DNA of 64,000 nt from Aquila chrysaetos chrysaetos (lineage: Eukaryota > Chordata > Aves > Accipitriformes > Accipitridae): the NCBI RefSeq assembly GCF_900496995.4, contig NC_044030.1, positions 74,998,017 through 75,062,016 of the forward strand, read 5' to 3'. Below are positions 22,321 through 36,369 of the stretch, one piece after another. Position 1 is the first letter of the stretch. Each line of letters begins with the position of its first letter. The position numbers and the translations under genes are program-made. The notes under the pieces are model-generated. The model made no database searches. It had not been told where the DNA came from and saw nothing but the letters and a program-made list of their open reading frames with translations.

Positions 22321-25300
22321 TTTCCTTAGATGAGGTTTAGGGATAAAGGAATCTTTACTTTAAACCAGTTCTATAATATTTTGTTCTAAAGGAATGGAAT
22401 AATAAAATGCATTATAATAGGGATTATTATCTGCTTGTGTATCTCCCAATTTGTGAGGTTGGTTGGTTATTAACAATTTGTTTGCTAATCTGTTGTTAAA
22501 GGTAGTTACCAGCAAAGCTGGTAGTTACTAGCTGCAAAGCTACTGTTCTACACAACTCATTCCTATGGCCCAGAAAAATGACCATGTCTTTCTGTTCCCT
22601 TGTGGTACACCTGCGACCAACAAAACTGTTTCTCTTAAAATGGAAGTGGGTTTCAATCATTGTAAGTGGCCAAGTATGCAGCAGTACAGAAATAAACTTA
22701 AGGAAAGGGCATATGTAACCTCTTCTTCAGTTGCACTTGTGGCCACCTGAAACTGGATTTAGCACTGATCTCTGACATGCAATTGTACAGCCCCAGAATA
22801 CATTTGGACACACATGTTGTTTTGGTGGCTGTTACTTTAAGACGTGAACTGGAGTGTATTCCTGTAGTGCTACCTCAAACAAATGAATTCCATTCTGGGA
22901 ACAAGGGTAGTGGGGAACAAATGCACAAGTTCTTCTTTGGGGGTCTCTTCCCCTTCACTCATCTCTCCTTGCTTCCTCTAAGAGAGTCTTTCACTTCTTT
23001 GTTTGCCATTCCTTGCCATATAGTACTTGATGGATCCTGCTTGTGGTTGGAAGTATGGCAGATGGCCCTACCTACCAGTCATGTCTTCTTATTTAGATGT
23101 CAGTGGCATCTCCGCAGCAACCTCTTTTTGTCCAGCTAGTGATAATCTGCTGGAAGCAAAATGTAGGAATAAGGTGTCTGGGGAATGTCAGACAGGAAAG
23201 CAAGATGCCAGCCTTTTCCTCGGAGATGGGAATTGCTCCATGGTTGGATATAATGGAGCTCCCAAAGTCTAAATATTGTGATTTGGCTTGTTCTGGCATG
23301 TGTAAAGAAGGAAAAAGCTGCTAAATAACTCTGTTGTGTATCTGCTGTACATTTCTTCTCTTAGGCAGTAGGATGAAAAATGCTGAAGTAGAAAAATTTA
23401 CACTGAAAGTAACTAACTGTTCCCTGTGCATCTGTTCTATTATCGTGCTTGGTTTGCCTGTTTTCTCCATGTAATAAAAAATATCTGGATATTCTCCTTG
23501 CTTGACTAGTGTTATGGTTGTGTTGTGTGGTTTGGGGTTTTTTTTGGAGATGATCCAAAGATAGGGTGTGTGATGGTGTTTTGTTGGTTTTCTTTTTCAC
23601 AACAGATTCATCATTCAAACTTTGACTAATATTTGCTGCAGTACTTCAACATCCATCCCTTTTCTTTGTGTTTGAACTTCAACTATCCATCTGCCAGCTC
23701 CCTTCCCCCAGTCTTTTGTCTGCAAAAATACTCTAATTGACAGGTCAAACGAATCTCATCAGTGATGTCAATACATGAGAATCCGGCTGTGTCTGTGGCT
23801 CCTGATCTTGGCCTTGTCACCTTTAACCAATATGAAGTTGTTAGCCCACAAGCTGTGTATGGCTGGAGTTTTTATAATGCAGTTGTTAACATTTCAGTGG
23901 AACAGTCATTGATGGGGTAGGTTAAAATAAGGATTAGTCTGTATGATCTGATTTGAATGGAGTACCCAGGATTAGAATGCTCCTTTAAGATAACTATTTT
24001 TTGAGAGTATGAAAGATTCTTTTTTATATAGTTTTAAGAAATCTTATTCTCTTGTTTAGATCTGTACCTACTTATTTGCTAATTACTTAGGAATTTTGTT
24101 AGTGTACAGAGCTGTCAATCATATTCCCAGTTTCCATGAGTCTTTTTAATGAATCTTCTATGTATGTGTGTGTGTATTTTTGGAGATTTTTTTTCTGCAA
24201 ATTTTCACTCATGATTTCATGAGTGTGGTGTTTTTTATAAAAAGCGTCTCGTTTACTGAGGGAAAACAGTGGGATTGTGACTTCAGTCTAAAGGTTCAGA
24301 ACCCAGAAGTAAAAAATACACATAACATCTGTTTTGCCTTGATTCTTAATAATGTAAGGTTTGTAAGATGGTCTGTTCTTTGTTTCTTCTAGTATCTTTG
24401 GAAGTTGTTGGCCAAATTCAGCCCAATCTGAAAGAGACATGGAGGTATCAAAGCCATTAACTTCTTATGAATTTTGCAGGTAAAGGTGGGAACTTTTGAT
24501 CAGTGAAATGATGGATGAACACAAGCAGGTTGACCAGTGGCTCAGCACAACTGGAAGTTGTTACTCAGCACGGTGCAGTGCTACCTGTGGCCCAGCTGAT
24601 GGGGAGGAGTGCTGGAGGATTCAGGAGAGATTGGAGAAAATGACTTTAAGTGAGAAAGTGGAGCACATGTGAGAAGCACATCTGTGGGGAAACAAAGTTT
24701 TGATAGTTCTGCTGTTCGTAAAACTTTTTTTTTTCTTTAATCCATTTTCATGATGCTGAACAGAAGGTTCCAGCTTGGAAGTAGAATTGTTTGCACTGGT
24801 TGCTATATTAACAACATGTAGTACCTGCTGCCCATCACAACACATGCTTTGTATGTAGTCATTAATAATGAGCAGAAGAGGGGGGAAGTACCGAAGCTTT
24901 CCTACATACCCAGTCAGTGATGCATATAATATGACATTAATAGGGACAAATCTTGCCAATTGCATGCCTTATTTTCTAGCTGTTCAAAAAAAGAAATTTA
25001 CCAAGAAAAGCCTATCTTGCTCCTGTTCTGAGCAGACAAACATGGGCAGAATGTTAGGTGGTGAACAGCAATGGGTGATCTAAACAACAGACCCAAATAG
25101 TCTGTGTCTACTGGTTCCACTTAGAGGATGGATGGGCTAGTGGTACTTTTATAGCAGCTGTGTGAGCCTGGCTTCTGGCACCAGCTGAAAACCAGCAGCC
25201 TGAAGATCAGGTCCTGCCTCTTCAATTCTCTTTGAATACTCTCTATCAGAGAGGAGCAGCTGCAGTCCCTAAGCAGCATCAGGGCATGGTTATATATACA

Positions 25301-28300
25301 CATACTTCAGGCAGACACACATATGCAAATCTATATACATATATGTAGCTCTGTCATTGCAGAACAGTTATGCTGCAGCTGAAGCTCTTGGTTTAAGATC
25401 CATGCTGTGTGCTGAGGAGGCTTCTGTGCCGTTTTATGTGTTGGGTATTGGCAAGCCATGGCTAAATATATTGGTTTTTTCCAGAAACTGGTGCTTAACA
25501 ATGGACTTTCCCAACCCATTTGTAAATTGCAACAGAATTTAAGTATTTAGTAATTTAGGCTCGGATATTTATGTCCTTTATATACACACTGGCTCCAAGG
25601 TGTGGTCTGGATAAAGACTCATCTGAAATTGCAAGCTTTAAAAATAAATAAGTAAATAAGTAGTCATAAAAAAAGCTGGTTGTCTTGGCTAAACAGTGCC
25701 TATGTTTAAACACATCCATTGTGCTTTCCAATTCTCATGGCAAACAGCAAGTCCCTAATAAACTGCTTAAGCCTGTTGATGCATGGAAATCCCACAAGTA
25801 GATCTAAATCCATTGTGGTTGTAACTCACAATAAAGGCTTATGCAGGCAGTGTTTTTGATTTGAAGTTTTCTTTTGTTCAAATTCCACTCTTTTCCATTT
25901 TTAAATGTATATATTTAAAACAAAGATGATTCTAAATGCTCAGTCCAAACTTTAATATCTGTTTATTTGGATGCAGTGTTAACTCCGTCTGCTTCCTTAC
26001 TTAGAACAGTCATGGACCAAATCTGGTCAAAATCCTAAGAATGGAGACTGTGGATAGGGTGAACGTCTGTTTTATCCAGCATCCTCTGTCCAGTAATGAC
26101 TAAGTAAATATCTAGGGAAGAGTAAGAACGGGGCAGTAGGACATCTCGCCTTTGTTCATCCTTGCTTCTGTTTTCAGCTCAGATAAAATTTCTTGATATG
26201 GGTATGTTTTCTCTGTTGAGAATGTATTGATGGATTAGTCTTTCACATACTTTCTTGGTCTCCCCTGAGTCACTTGGTGTAGAAACATGAATCTTTACTA
26301 CAAGTTACAACAATTAAAAATGGATTTAGATGTATCTTCTTTTGCTTTTCACTAGCTTTTTATCAGCTTCATTTGATGCTTCCTGAATCTTGGAGGAGAC
26401 AACGAATAGTTAAACACTGAGCACAGTGTTTGAGATGGTTTACTCGGTGGCATAGTGCATTCTTCATTATTTTTTTGTTTCTTGGTAATTCCAAACACTT
26501 GACACAGCCTTTTTAGACAGCTGTTGAGATGGGCTTGTTACGTAGTTCCAAGTTTTTTTCCTATGAAAATGGCAGCTCAGGTTCCTATTTCTGCACAGGA
26601 GCAGGTAGGTCAGAGCCCATCATTTTAATACACAAAGTTTGGGATTATTTCTCTGCTGCCTTTTTGCCTTCACCATGCCATGTTTATCAATTTTCATTAA
26701 TCTACAGTGAATTACATCTTCCTTCTTCTTGTTTAGTGGCTCAGGCTCAGGAGACTTTTCTGAAGCTTGTTGGTCGTCCTTCGTCCTTACTCTCCTGAAT
26801 AACTTCTTATAGCTGTGTTTTATCCTGTATAACAGACTCTAATTTTTAATCCAAAATGTAAACACAAGGAAAGTTGCCATGAAGAAAAAATTTATGTTCT
26901 TCTGCAACATTGTCAACACAGCCATAGCTCTGGAGCTTAATGGAACTTAATAGTTCAAGCAAATGTTTTTCTTCATTTTTGGTACCTGTGGCTTTTACCT
27001 TCCCTCTCTATTCCCCCGTATTTTGTCTGATTTTGAGTTTATTAAATAGATAAATCAAGATCTAGTCAAGTCCACTGTCTTTATGATTAGATCAGATCAA
27101 GCAAATAGTGGATTAGGTATTGGGGGACAAAACATGTTTGTTTTTGGCAAAAATCCAGTTACTATGTAATTTATTTTCTTTTTGCAGAAACTCCTCTGTT
27201 AAGAATTAACATGCTTCTGTGTTAGCAACAGAAATACGAATAATTTGTATTACTATAAATCTCCTTGGTGGATACTTATGGAGCTGGAATGACATTATAG
27301 GTAGTATTTCACCCTTACTGAAGTCCATTACACTTCAGTTTGTGTGTATCACTTGAGAAAAATGTCTCTGCCAAAAACTGTACTATGAATTCTTCTAGTA
27401 ACTTCAGATCAACTGCACTTAATTTGGAGAGTTTTATCACTGAACAAAACATTTCCCTCCACCCCTCTTTTCCCGAAATGCTCACATAGTATAATTTCAC
27501 TGGAACTTTAGTTGGATCCAAAACTAAATTTTTGTTTAGGACTTTGCCTGTCAATATGTAATTTTGGATAACTTCCTAAAATGAAAGCTAGCAAACAGTT
27601 TTTGTTTTGGAATTATGGAAATTATTGGAAAAAAATTCTCCCAGTTTGTTCATTACATTGTTTTAGTTCATCTCAATCTGCAGGTTTTTTTTAAGGGGGG
27701 GTGGGAACTGGCAGAAAAAATCCTCAAATTATATTTCTGAATGCCAGGTGGTTTAACAACAAATCCCAAACAGTTGTTCCCATCTCAAAAATTTTGTTTA
27801 ATTAGTCCCTGATTAAATGCCTGTTACTTTAGAGGTGGGCACAGGGGCAAGTGAATTAGTAGAATTTTCTTTTGGTCTGTATTTCTATCAGTGTTGAATG
27901 ACAGACATGATATTATAGTGCACCTGTGCAAATATTTCTAGTGTCTTTGTTTTGAGTGTGCATAATTATTGTTTATGATTTGCACAGTGGTGGTAATCTA
28001 TTCATTGCAAATCATTTTTGCATTCTACAATGGGTCAAATTTGTATTTGCTGCATTGGCAGGGGAATATTGTTATCTAGGAATGTTTATAGTCAGAAACA
28101 TCATCTTAAATTGAAAACAAACAAGCCTGGCACAAAATTTCCTAAATTTATACTCTTCACCCCACCCCACCCCCAGGTCCTTTAAGTGAAAGACAATGAT
28201 CTCTGCACAGAACTGTGGCTCTCTGGTAATAACGTATTTTAATAAGCCAGAAATCATAAATTTTTCTAGGTCACATATACCATGGTTTGCCCCAGACAAT

Positions 28301-29541
28301 CTAGTAACTGGTTTTAAAAGGCAGCATTTTCATTGTGCTGTCTGAACTGTCATGGACTTCGAGGGGCCGTGTCTTGAGATGTAAATAATAACCGCATATG
28401 GGGAAGTTGCACACTTGAGTGCATTTAGGTTAAAATTCAGTTTGGTGCTGTTGGCGCTAAAATAATCTCAGTACTGTGACTGCTCTGACCCCTTGCGGCT
28501 CTGCCCACTTGCAGGTGGTTAAATGAAGAAAGAGCTTGAATAAGAGTACTTAGTGAATATTAAGTTGTCACTGTCCTTCACTGCTCCTTTGTGTATTGTT
28601 TCATGGCATGGAGCCCTTTCTGCTCAGGGCATGAATACGCTACTGGGCTGTAAGTTTTGAAATTTGTATGAAGACCAGGATTTATGAAGGGCTGAGCAAG
28701 CGTCCGTAGACATCACATGCCTGGTTCTTGCAGTGCAGTGATGTATGAGAGGGCTGCATGAAGCCAGTTAAGTGTCTGGGTCTGCTTGGGCAGCCATGTG
28801 GAGCAGCAGGGAACCCTTAATGCTCCCTCACCCTCATACTGGTGCTTGCTGTTGCTGCTTCCCAGGCATGGGAAGCATCAGACAGAAGGCAAGTAAGTTT
28901 AGGCAGTGTGAAGGGACCACTACAGCTGGTCCTGCATACCAGGAAACATGGTGTCTTCAGAACGTTCTTCAGCCAGGAGAAGCGAGGAGGCCAAAACATA
29001 GGTCGTTCCTTTGGTCTCCCCCTCCATCTTAAGGTAATGTAATGTGTGCCCCTCGCTCTGGACTGCATTGGAGTTGAACAGTTTGGGTGTTGTCATATAT
29101 ACCAGTATGACACTAAAAAAATATTATTTAGTACGAATAGGGCTGAGTCTTGCATCTCACGTGGGTGGGAGTCTTTTTTTCATAAGGTGGATTTTTTAAT
29201 ATACCTTTTCTTCAGCAGAGTTGCCATATAAAGAAGCACTTCTAACGTAGTGCAGTATGCTGGCAAGTGGCTGACAAACTAGCTGGGGTGTGTTATAATG
29301 AGAAGCAGTATGTAGAATAAAACCAATGGACTCCAGCAGCCTACCTCACAGGGGGTGCATGAGGCAAAAAGCATTTGGAGATCTCTCTGGGGTGAGTGTG
29401 TAGGCTTCCAATCTGGTGTTCCTTCAGGAAAGGGAAAATTTAATGTCTCGAAAGAAAGGACGTCCAAACTTGATTCATGAATAATCATAGTGAATCGTGC
29501 TCACAGATGCCTGGAGTCTCTATCTTGTATATATCTCAGAC

Positions 29542-29708
29542 ATTGGAATAGGCTGCCCAGGGAAGTGGTTGAGTCACCATCCCTGGAGGTATTCAAAAAG
29601 TGCATAGACGGGGTACTTCAGGACATGGTTTAGTGGGCATGGTTGGTAGTTGGACTTGATGCTCTTGAAGGTCTTTTCCAACCTAAATGATTCTATGATT
29701 CTATGATT
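29542..29708 (+). mobile_element. CR1 LINE, 5'-truncated 3' end
   Basis: This is a recognisable avian CR1 tail. It contains GGCTGCCCAGGGAAGTGGTT, GAGTCACCATCCCTGGAGGT, TTGATGCTCTTGAAGGTC, and TTTTCCAACCTAAATGATTC, then ends in tandem copies of an ATTCTATG-type octamer. CR1 elements are usually 5'-truncated and lack poly-A tails, as here. No open frame survives. Confidence 0.93.
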
Positions 29709-31264
29709 ACGTGTAATCCCTGTTTTACCTTGGCAATTAAAGTTGGCATAGTAGCTTCGCTTCTTAGTCAATGGCTGTGTATGCAAGCATCTTAAAGGAG
29801 TATGGAATCACGAATGGAATAAAACTGGTCTTTGCAACATCACTGATGTGGTGTTATTTATTTTTTTTGCCCCCCTTGCCTGCTGTGCAGCATGGCATAA
29901 TACACCAGGTGCCAAAGTAGAACTACCCATGAGATTGCTGTATTTCATTTGTACTTTCCTCTGGCTAAGTTTCTTTAGCCAACTCTGCTATTATTACAAT
30001 AGCTGTCAGTGAGTACTCCTTTAACGTGTGGTCTCTGACAAGGAAGATTATTTATATCTTTATATGTTTGTACAAACAGGTGTTAAATACATAGTATTTC
30101 CCCTCCCTGGTCTTTCTGCTGTGTTAAGGTGCACAAAACAAATAGGAAGAGGAAACTGTACTTGTCTTAATGATGTATTTCATTGTTTTAAAAAAAAAAA
30201 GTAAACAATGTTGTGTTTCTCAGTCTTTATTATCACTTCTTTTTCACACTGGGACTGTCAGGGGTCCTTCTGCTAGGGTGAAAAACATCTTTATGTGTAT
30301 TAGCACTGTGCTGAATATAATAAGGTACTGGATCTAAGGCTAGGACTCTAAAATCTGTTATAATTACAAGCGATATTTTGTAACTATTAACTTGTGCTGG
30401 AACTTGCAGCTCTGATTTCTAATCCTGTAGATCTAGTGTGTGTCCTCTATAGGTGTGCTTAACTTCTAAAGGGAAACAGTTTAGAAATGATGAAGGGTTA
30501 AAAAGCAGCAGCTGGTGGGGTAAAATACTTAAGTGTTATGGGACTTCTTTAATGATGTCTTCTTGGAAGCTCAAGACAAGTGATAATTCATGATTATGGT
30601 CTTAATTCTTTAAAAAAGAAAACCACAAAAAGCTGGTGGGAATAAACAGAGTAAGAAGTAAAAGGAAAAACAAAATTTTGTGCTTGCAAATACAGTAATC
30701 ATATTCAGGTGGGGGGGAATGAAAATTAACATACAAGCTGCTCAGATAACCGAAAAAACTTGGTTCATACGCAAAAAATGTCTTAAAGAAAAGCTCATCA
30801 AAGGTGCACAAATTGGGAGCTTTTTCAAATACTTCAAAATCAGGAAGCCTTCCTGAGACTGTTAACAAGTGTGTGGTTGAGAATAAAAGAAGTGGTTGAA
30901 GGAGGCAAGGCTGTAGTAGAGAAGCTATGTTATTTAATGAAAAACAAAAAAATCACTGAGACGAGGTGCTGTTCAAAAGGAATTAATATAAAATCACTGA
31001 ATTACTAACTGTGAGACATAATCTATCATTTAAATTGACCTTCAAAGGTGGGTAATTATGTGGACAATGAGATACCTTGGATAGCAGAGTAGTAAATGGA
31101 TAAAATGAGCAACTGATGGAGGAAAGCTCCAGCAAAGTGATGAGAAAGCAGCCTTTAACTGGAGAAGTCCCTAACTGGAAGATTGCCAGAACATCTGGAG
31201 GTCAGTGATTGTGTCCTTTCATCCTTGTACTGTTCTTACAGACTTTCTGTAAGAACCTGCTCTT

Positions 31265-31340
31265 GTCTGCTGCCACATGAAGGCTACTGGGTTGAAGGGA
31301 TCTTTATTTTAATCCAGTCTGGCCATTCCTGTGTTCTTAC
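31265..31340 (+). mobile_element. ancient L3/CR1-like LINE 3' end
   Basis: The block around AAGGCTACTGGGTTGAAGGG and AATCCAGTCTGGCCATTCCT followed by GTGTTCTTA resembles the amniote L3/CR1 3' terminus, whose usual form is close to 'GGCTACTGGGCTAGATGGACC' shortened here, '...CCAGTATGGCCATTCTTATG'. It is strongly diverged, which fits an old insertion. The family was assigned from memory of the consensus. Confidence 0.55.
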
Positions 31341-32285
31341 CGCATAGGGTGTGTAACGGATTTTCACCAACCTGGAGAATTTTTGCTATAGCTATTTGTT
31401 AATATAGGTGCCCTTCTCTTGAAATTTGTTGTGCACGGTATAGAATACAAGAATTGGCTGCTGTTGCTGCCATGAGATATGAAGATTTCTTGAAGTTCTT
31501 TCTGGCTTTGTTTCCCATATGAAATCTGGATTACCTTTGTTGCTCTTTGTCCTCAGAGGGCCTCATTAGATCTTAATCTTCATTAAACAATCTTTGCCAT
31601 GTCTATAGATGACACCAAAGCATTTGAACTGCATTGCCTATGCATTTTAGAACAGCTGTTGTCTTTTTCCTAATAACTCATAACCAAAGGGAGAAGCTGT
31701 ATTTCTTCCCTCAACAGATTTTTACATCGTGTCAGTTCAGAGTGGCTCAGTACTTGCTGACAGGTTCTGGTGTATCTTTTTATAATCTAGTTAAATTACA
31801 GTCTGGTAACAGACACTTGTCAAAAAATGGCAGGTGCACATAGCCTTTTTTGCATCAAAATGCACAGAGGAAGCTGCTGCTATTTCTTCAAAGTAGGACC
31901 CCAGTCCCAACAGCCAGAAAAAAGGGATAAATTAGAAAAGTACAGGTTTCTCCTTACACAGAAAAATGCATATTTCTTATTTTATTGCTAGCTAAGCTAC
32001 AGGGACAAAATGCCACTTGTTTATCCAATTAAGAGTTCTCTTTCAAATGAGGAAATGGATTTCACTTGGCTTTGGAGAAGAGTTCCAAAGTATGAGAATA
32101 GTAGCAATTCAGGAGTGGGACGCCAACGAGAGTTACAAAGCTAAATGAGCATTACTGCTCCAGTGGGAGGCAATTCAAACCGAAGGAGGGAGTGAAGATG
32201 GAGAGCGTAAATTAGCTACGACTAACCGCAAAGCCCCTGCTTGCAGCAGTAATCACTGTCTTCCAGGAAGAGGGGTAACTGTGTA

Positions 32286-32368
32286 TTGAAATAGTGTAAT
32301 ATTAAATGTTAATATTAATTAGTAATATTAACTATAAATAATAAATATTAAATTAATTAAATATGTAA
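32286..32368. repeat. AT-rich low-complexity tract
   Basis: This is about 80 bp made almost wholly of A and T, with repeated TAATATTAA-like and AATTAATTAAAT units. Partial inverted repeats could form hairpins. No function is indicated. Confidence 0.7.
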
Positions 32369-34047
32369 TGCCAGATCATCAGCTACACTGATTTACCCAG
32401 GTGAGGTTTTAGGCCATCAAATCTGTTTTGTAGCAGTGCTCTGAATTGCTCTGGTCATTAGAAAGGAATATGATCTCCAACCCAGTTGTGTTATGGTTTT
32501 GGCCATTTTCTTGTAATTAGGACACATCTTCTTCTGGCAAGATAGCAGAGCAGTTTTGGGCATAATTTCTTCATGTTATGGCTGTGAATGTTGCTTTATA
32601 TGGTAGTTTTTCTAATTAAGTTGAGTATCATAACACTTCTCAAGAAACATGTTTTCTAAAGAGCTTGAATGACAAATAGATATTTTGAAATGTAAGCCAG
32701 CCAAGTTTGTTTATGTCAAGCTTCTTTATGGAGACTGAAGCTAGCCAAACTGAGTTGTGTTTTTCATCCTTTGACAAATGTTCTGTGTTTCCCCATTGCT
32801 AAGAATTTCTGTTCTTTGAACTATGAAGTCCCATCTGACACTGGCATGGGAAGTCATTATTCATTGAGACACTACAGTGTGAAGACTCAAGATGCAGAAC
32901 AGAGAGATGCAGTGATGTACAAAGCCTGTAAATGGATAAGTCTTGGGGGAGTTAAAAGTCCAAATTAGAAAAACACGAGGCATAATAGCTCAGACTCTCA
33001 GAGTGGATGGATTTCTTTGAAGTGTAGGAATTTGTGAATTGTCAGTCTGCCACTGGCGTTCCTGACTCTTAGCCCTCATACAGGCTATTTTTGTGACCGA
33101 GCAAGTCCCTTAGGTCCCATTTCTGTCCAAGTCAGGAGATCAGACTGATCTGATTTAAAATAAAACAAAACCAAAAAATCAATACAGAAAACCTCCACAA
33201 ACCAACCCCCCTAAGCCCCAACCAGTGTGCTTAGGGCCTCTCTTTTTTCTTTTTTAACCTGCTTACAAGACAAGGTCTCATTAGGTGTTCAGCCTGATCA
33301 TGGCAGTAGATTGAGCTATTTATCTGTGTTAGATCTGTAGCAATGCCTCAGAGAATCGAGTAGTATTCTCCACTGTCATTTGTCCACTGTAGAATTAAAT
33401 CAGGGCACTAATTTATATACTTGCATGGTACATACACCATTGGTGAAGCACCACTGTGTTACTGACTGAGAGAATTTGTGTTAGGCATTTGGGAACTGCC
33501 TTTCATCCTTTCTATACACCCGGTTGCATCCAGCTAAGCGGGCTAATGATACATATGTGGCAAGATGAGTATGTGTGTGTCTGTGTATATGTAGCATTTA
33601 CTCTCCAGTATTTGGCATGTATCGAGTGTAATGATAGCTCTGCATTTCAGAGCACTGTGTGACTTGGGGTTACAGGTTGCCAGTCAGTGGTACCCAGCTT
33701 TCTTCTGTCTGGTGTCAAGACATGAGCCGTGCTGGGTTCTTCTTTAGGCACTGCAACGCTTCCATTGACTGGAAAGGCGGTTGAGCTTGGCTGGCTCAGC
33801 CCATCTGAGCTGCTCATTGCTTTCCTGGATGTACTATCTGACTGATTGCAGAATAGTTGTCCGATTTGTCTAACTTGGCAGTGGTAAAGAGGAACCTGAA
33901 TGCAGCCCCTAGGGACAGGGGGGTAGTAGTTGGTGATTGCAGAGGTTTTCTGTCTGTGGCAAGGTGTGTAACAGACCCCAGCATAAAACAGGTAGCAGAA
34001 ACCTCCTGGTGTGCTAGAAACCTACTTGCAGGGCTAGGGGCAGTGTG

Positions 34048-34075
34048 GTGAGACAGATGTAGTGAGACAGATGTA
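34048..34075. repeat. 14-bp tandem duplication
   Basis: The unit GTGAGACAGATGTA is present twice in direct succession (34048-34061 and 34062-34075). It is a small local duplication. Confidence 0.9.
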
Positions 34076-34189
34076 CCACAGGTCCTGGACAAGACAGTAA
34101 CAACTTTCATTCTGAGTACTAGAGAAAGAAGCCAATAAAACTGTAAATACCACAGCAAAGATTTTAAGTAAGAAGAATTAGGAGCATGT

Positions 34190-34400
34190 GATGAACTTTG
34201 CTCAAGACGCAAAGCTGAAAAGTATCATCAGTACTGAGGAGGACTGGGATATTGTATCACTAAAACATAATGTTAGACTTGAAGTAGCAGGGTGGAAAAT
34301 TCAGGTGTCATAGTCTGGAGTGTGAAATCATAAATTTAGCCAATAATAGGAATTTCTGCTTTTAAAAGCTCATCTGTTGGAAGTGTAAGACCAAGACTTG
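34190..34400 (+). mobile_element. decayed CR1-like LINE, reverse-transcriptase region
   Basis: The stretch GAACTTTGCTCAAGACGCAA AGCTG, then GAGGAGGACTGGGATATTGT, resembles the LINE segment that encodes KFADDTKL and the following EEDWDIL-type residues in CR1 elements. Sequence after it (AATTTCTGCT, CATCTGTTGGAAGTGTAA) also resembles the downstream part of reptilian and avian CR1-like elements. Stops and indels break the frame. The boundaries and subfamily are uncertain. Confidence 0.4.
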
Positions 34401-35239
34401 AATATACCTGCTTTATAGTTTGTGATTGTTTATTACTAGCAGGATGTTACCTTGGGGAAAAAAAAAGAAAAAAAGATCCTAGGATTGAGCAGAGATTAGA
34501 AAAATATGGGAAAACCTGTCTAAAGGTTCACTTAGAATAGAGCAGGCATTTCTCATTACTTAGTTTGAAAAAGACAAGGAAGGAACTAGCGGGAAGTATC
34601 ATGTCTTATTTTACTGTTCTCCAGGTGTCTGCATTTGGCAGTTCTGGGAAATAGGGTGGAGGGTAAGAGATGTTGGTCTGAGCCAGTCCCACTCTTACGT
34701 GAGATTTAGTTTATGCAATGGAGAACTGAAAACTAGATCTTTTGATTTAGGGTTTCCCTTCCCATCCTGTTTCTAGCTGCCTGAGTACTGTTTTGGATGC
34801 TCAGACCAGAGTGGTTTGTGAGGATTCACAGACTCTTCTTGGAACAAGCAGGCTGGCATTCTTAGGAAGACCTGGAGAACAGAAAAAGTAAATAAACTTT
34901 GAAATTGGAGCATAAGAGATTAGGTAACCGTGGGAGATGATTTAGGGATACTTGGACCTATCTGGGGGTGGGATTTCAAGAAGTCAAGACATTCCCTTTT
35001 AGCACTCCTCTGAAATCTGATTGATAAACATCTTACTGCCTTTTCGGGTTATAAAGGCTAAAGTGAAGGTAATTCTCCAGGGCACAGTGTGCCTGTATTT
35101 GGTATGAGTCCAGATAAGGTAATGGATGAAAATAATTAAAACCAGCACCTTTCCCAAGTATAACTCCCCAAATACCCAAAAGACTTCTGAACCAAGTGAG
35201 ATGCCTAACATGAGCTAAATTAACACACTTGTGGATAAC

Positions 35240-35318
35240 AGGGAGACAGAGGAGAGAAGTAGTAAAGGGAGAGACAGAAGTTGAAGAGAAGAAAAAAAAA
35301 TAAAGAAAAAGGAGAGCG
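35240..35318. repeat. purine-rich tract
   Basis: About 80 bp consist almost only of A and G on the plus strand, including GGGAGACAGAGGAGAGAAG and GAAGAGAAGAAAAAAAAATA. Long purine strands can form triplex structures. Here it is only a low-complexity intronic feature. Confidence 0.6.
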
Positions 35319-36355
35319 TGTTCATGTAACCAATTGCAGAGAAAAGATCTTGGCAGCCATAAAGATCAGTTGTCTCGGATCTGTTATATACAGAAGCTGA
35401 GGCAGTGCAGTCTGTATATGTCTAAAGGACAGCGAACACAGCAGTATTTATTCCTGTAGGGCTTGTGTCAGGGAGCACTTCACAGTGGTATGCATCAGGA
35501 GCATCCATTTGCCAGTGGCTTTATTTGGGAGCACAGATACTCAGAGAGACTGGAGCAGAACTTTAGAAACTGCTGAAATCTTTTAAAAAGAACAGCAAAA
35601 TACCTGAAATGTGCCCTGCTTCTCAGGGGTGTTGCAGCATAATTCTCTGGTCCTTTCAGGCAGGGACAGCAGGGTGTGGATGCCACAGCATTGCAGCTGT
35701 GGAGTCTGGCATAGCATTAACCTCTTTCCTGCTGGTTATGGCAGAAAACGTTCTGGGCAAAAAACATATTTGCAAATGGGTTCTTTCAGGCTGTCCCATC
35801 TGCCTTGCCATCTGGGGCATTTCTGTTCCCTAGTATTAAGTGTTTCTCTACTGATCACTACTGGTATATAGCAAGAGAAATAAAATGGATCCTGAAAATG
35901 GTTTGCATGAGGACTCTGCACTCTGGACCTGATCAAATAATACCCTCTCCTCATCAGACTTTTGCCCAACCTCTTTTCTTCAGGAGAACCAGGGATAGGT
36001 TACAGACGTGTCTAGCTCAAAAAAGCAGGAGAGAGCATCTCAGCACATTGGCACATGAAGGGTGCAGTGCCCGCAACCACAGGTGCTTTGGTATTTTATG
36101 CAGTGAAAGGGAGGAGGCAAGCATGAGTTCCAGGCAAGGCTTAGGAGGTTTTTGTAACCTCTTTCTTTGTCCTGTTCTGAGATGAACCTACCTATGCAAA
36201 TACATTTCATACTTGTCTGCTGTAGATGGCGAACCATGGGGAGCACTGATTGCGTGGGATGCTCTGCCATGCTTGGCCAAGCATAGCCTGCTAAAAGCAA
36301 TGTCTGTGAGCATCAACATTCTGGAGATGCTGAATGGGGCAAGCTTGAGAAAGTT

Positions 36356-36369
36356 CCCCCCCCCCCCCC
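36356..36369. repeat. poly-C tract, 14 bp
   Basis: Fourteen C's are followed by one G and five more C's. It is a simple repeat in intron 2. Confidence 0.9.
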
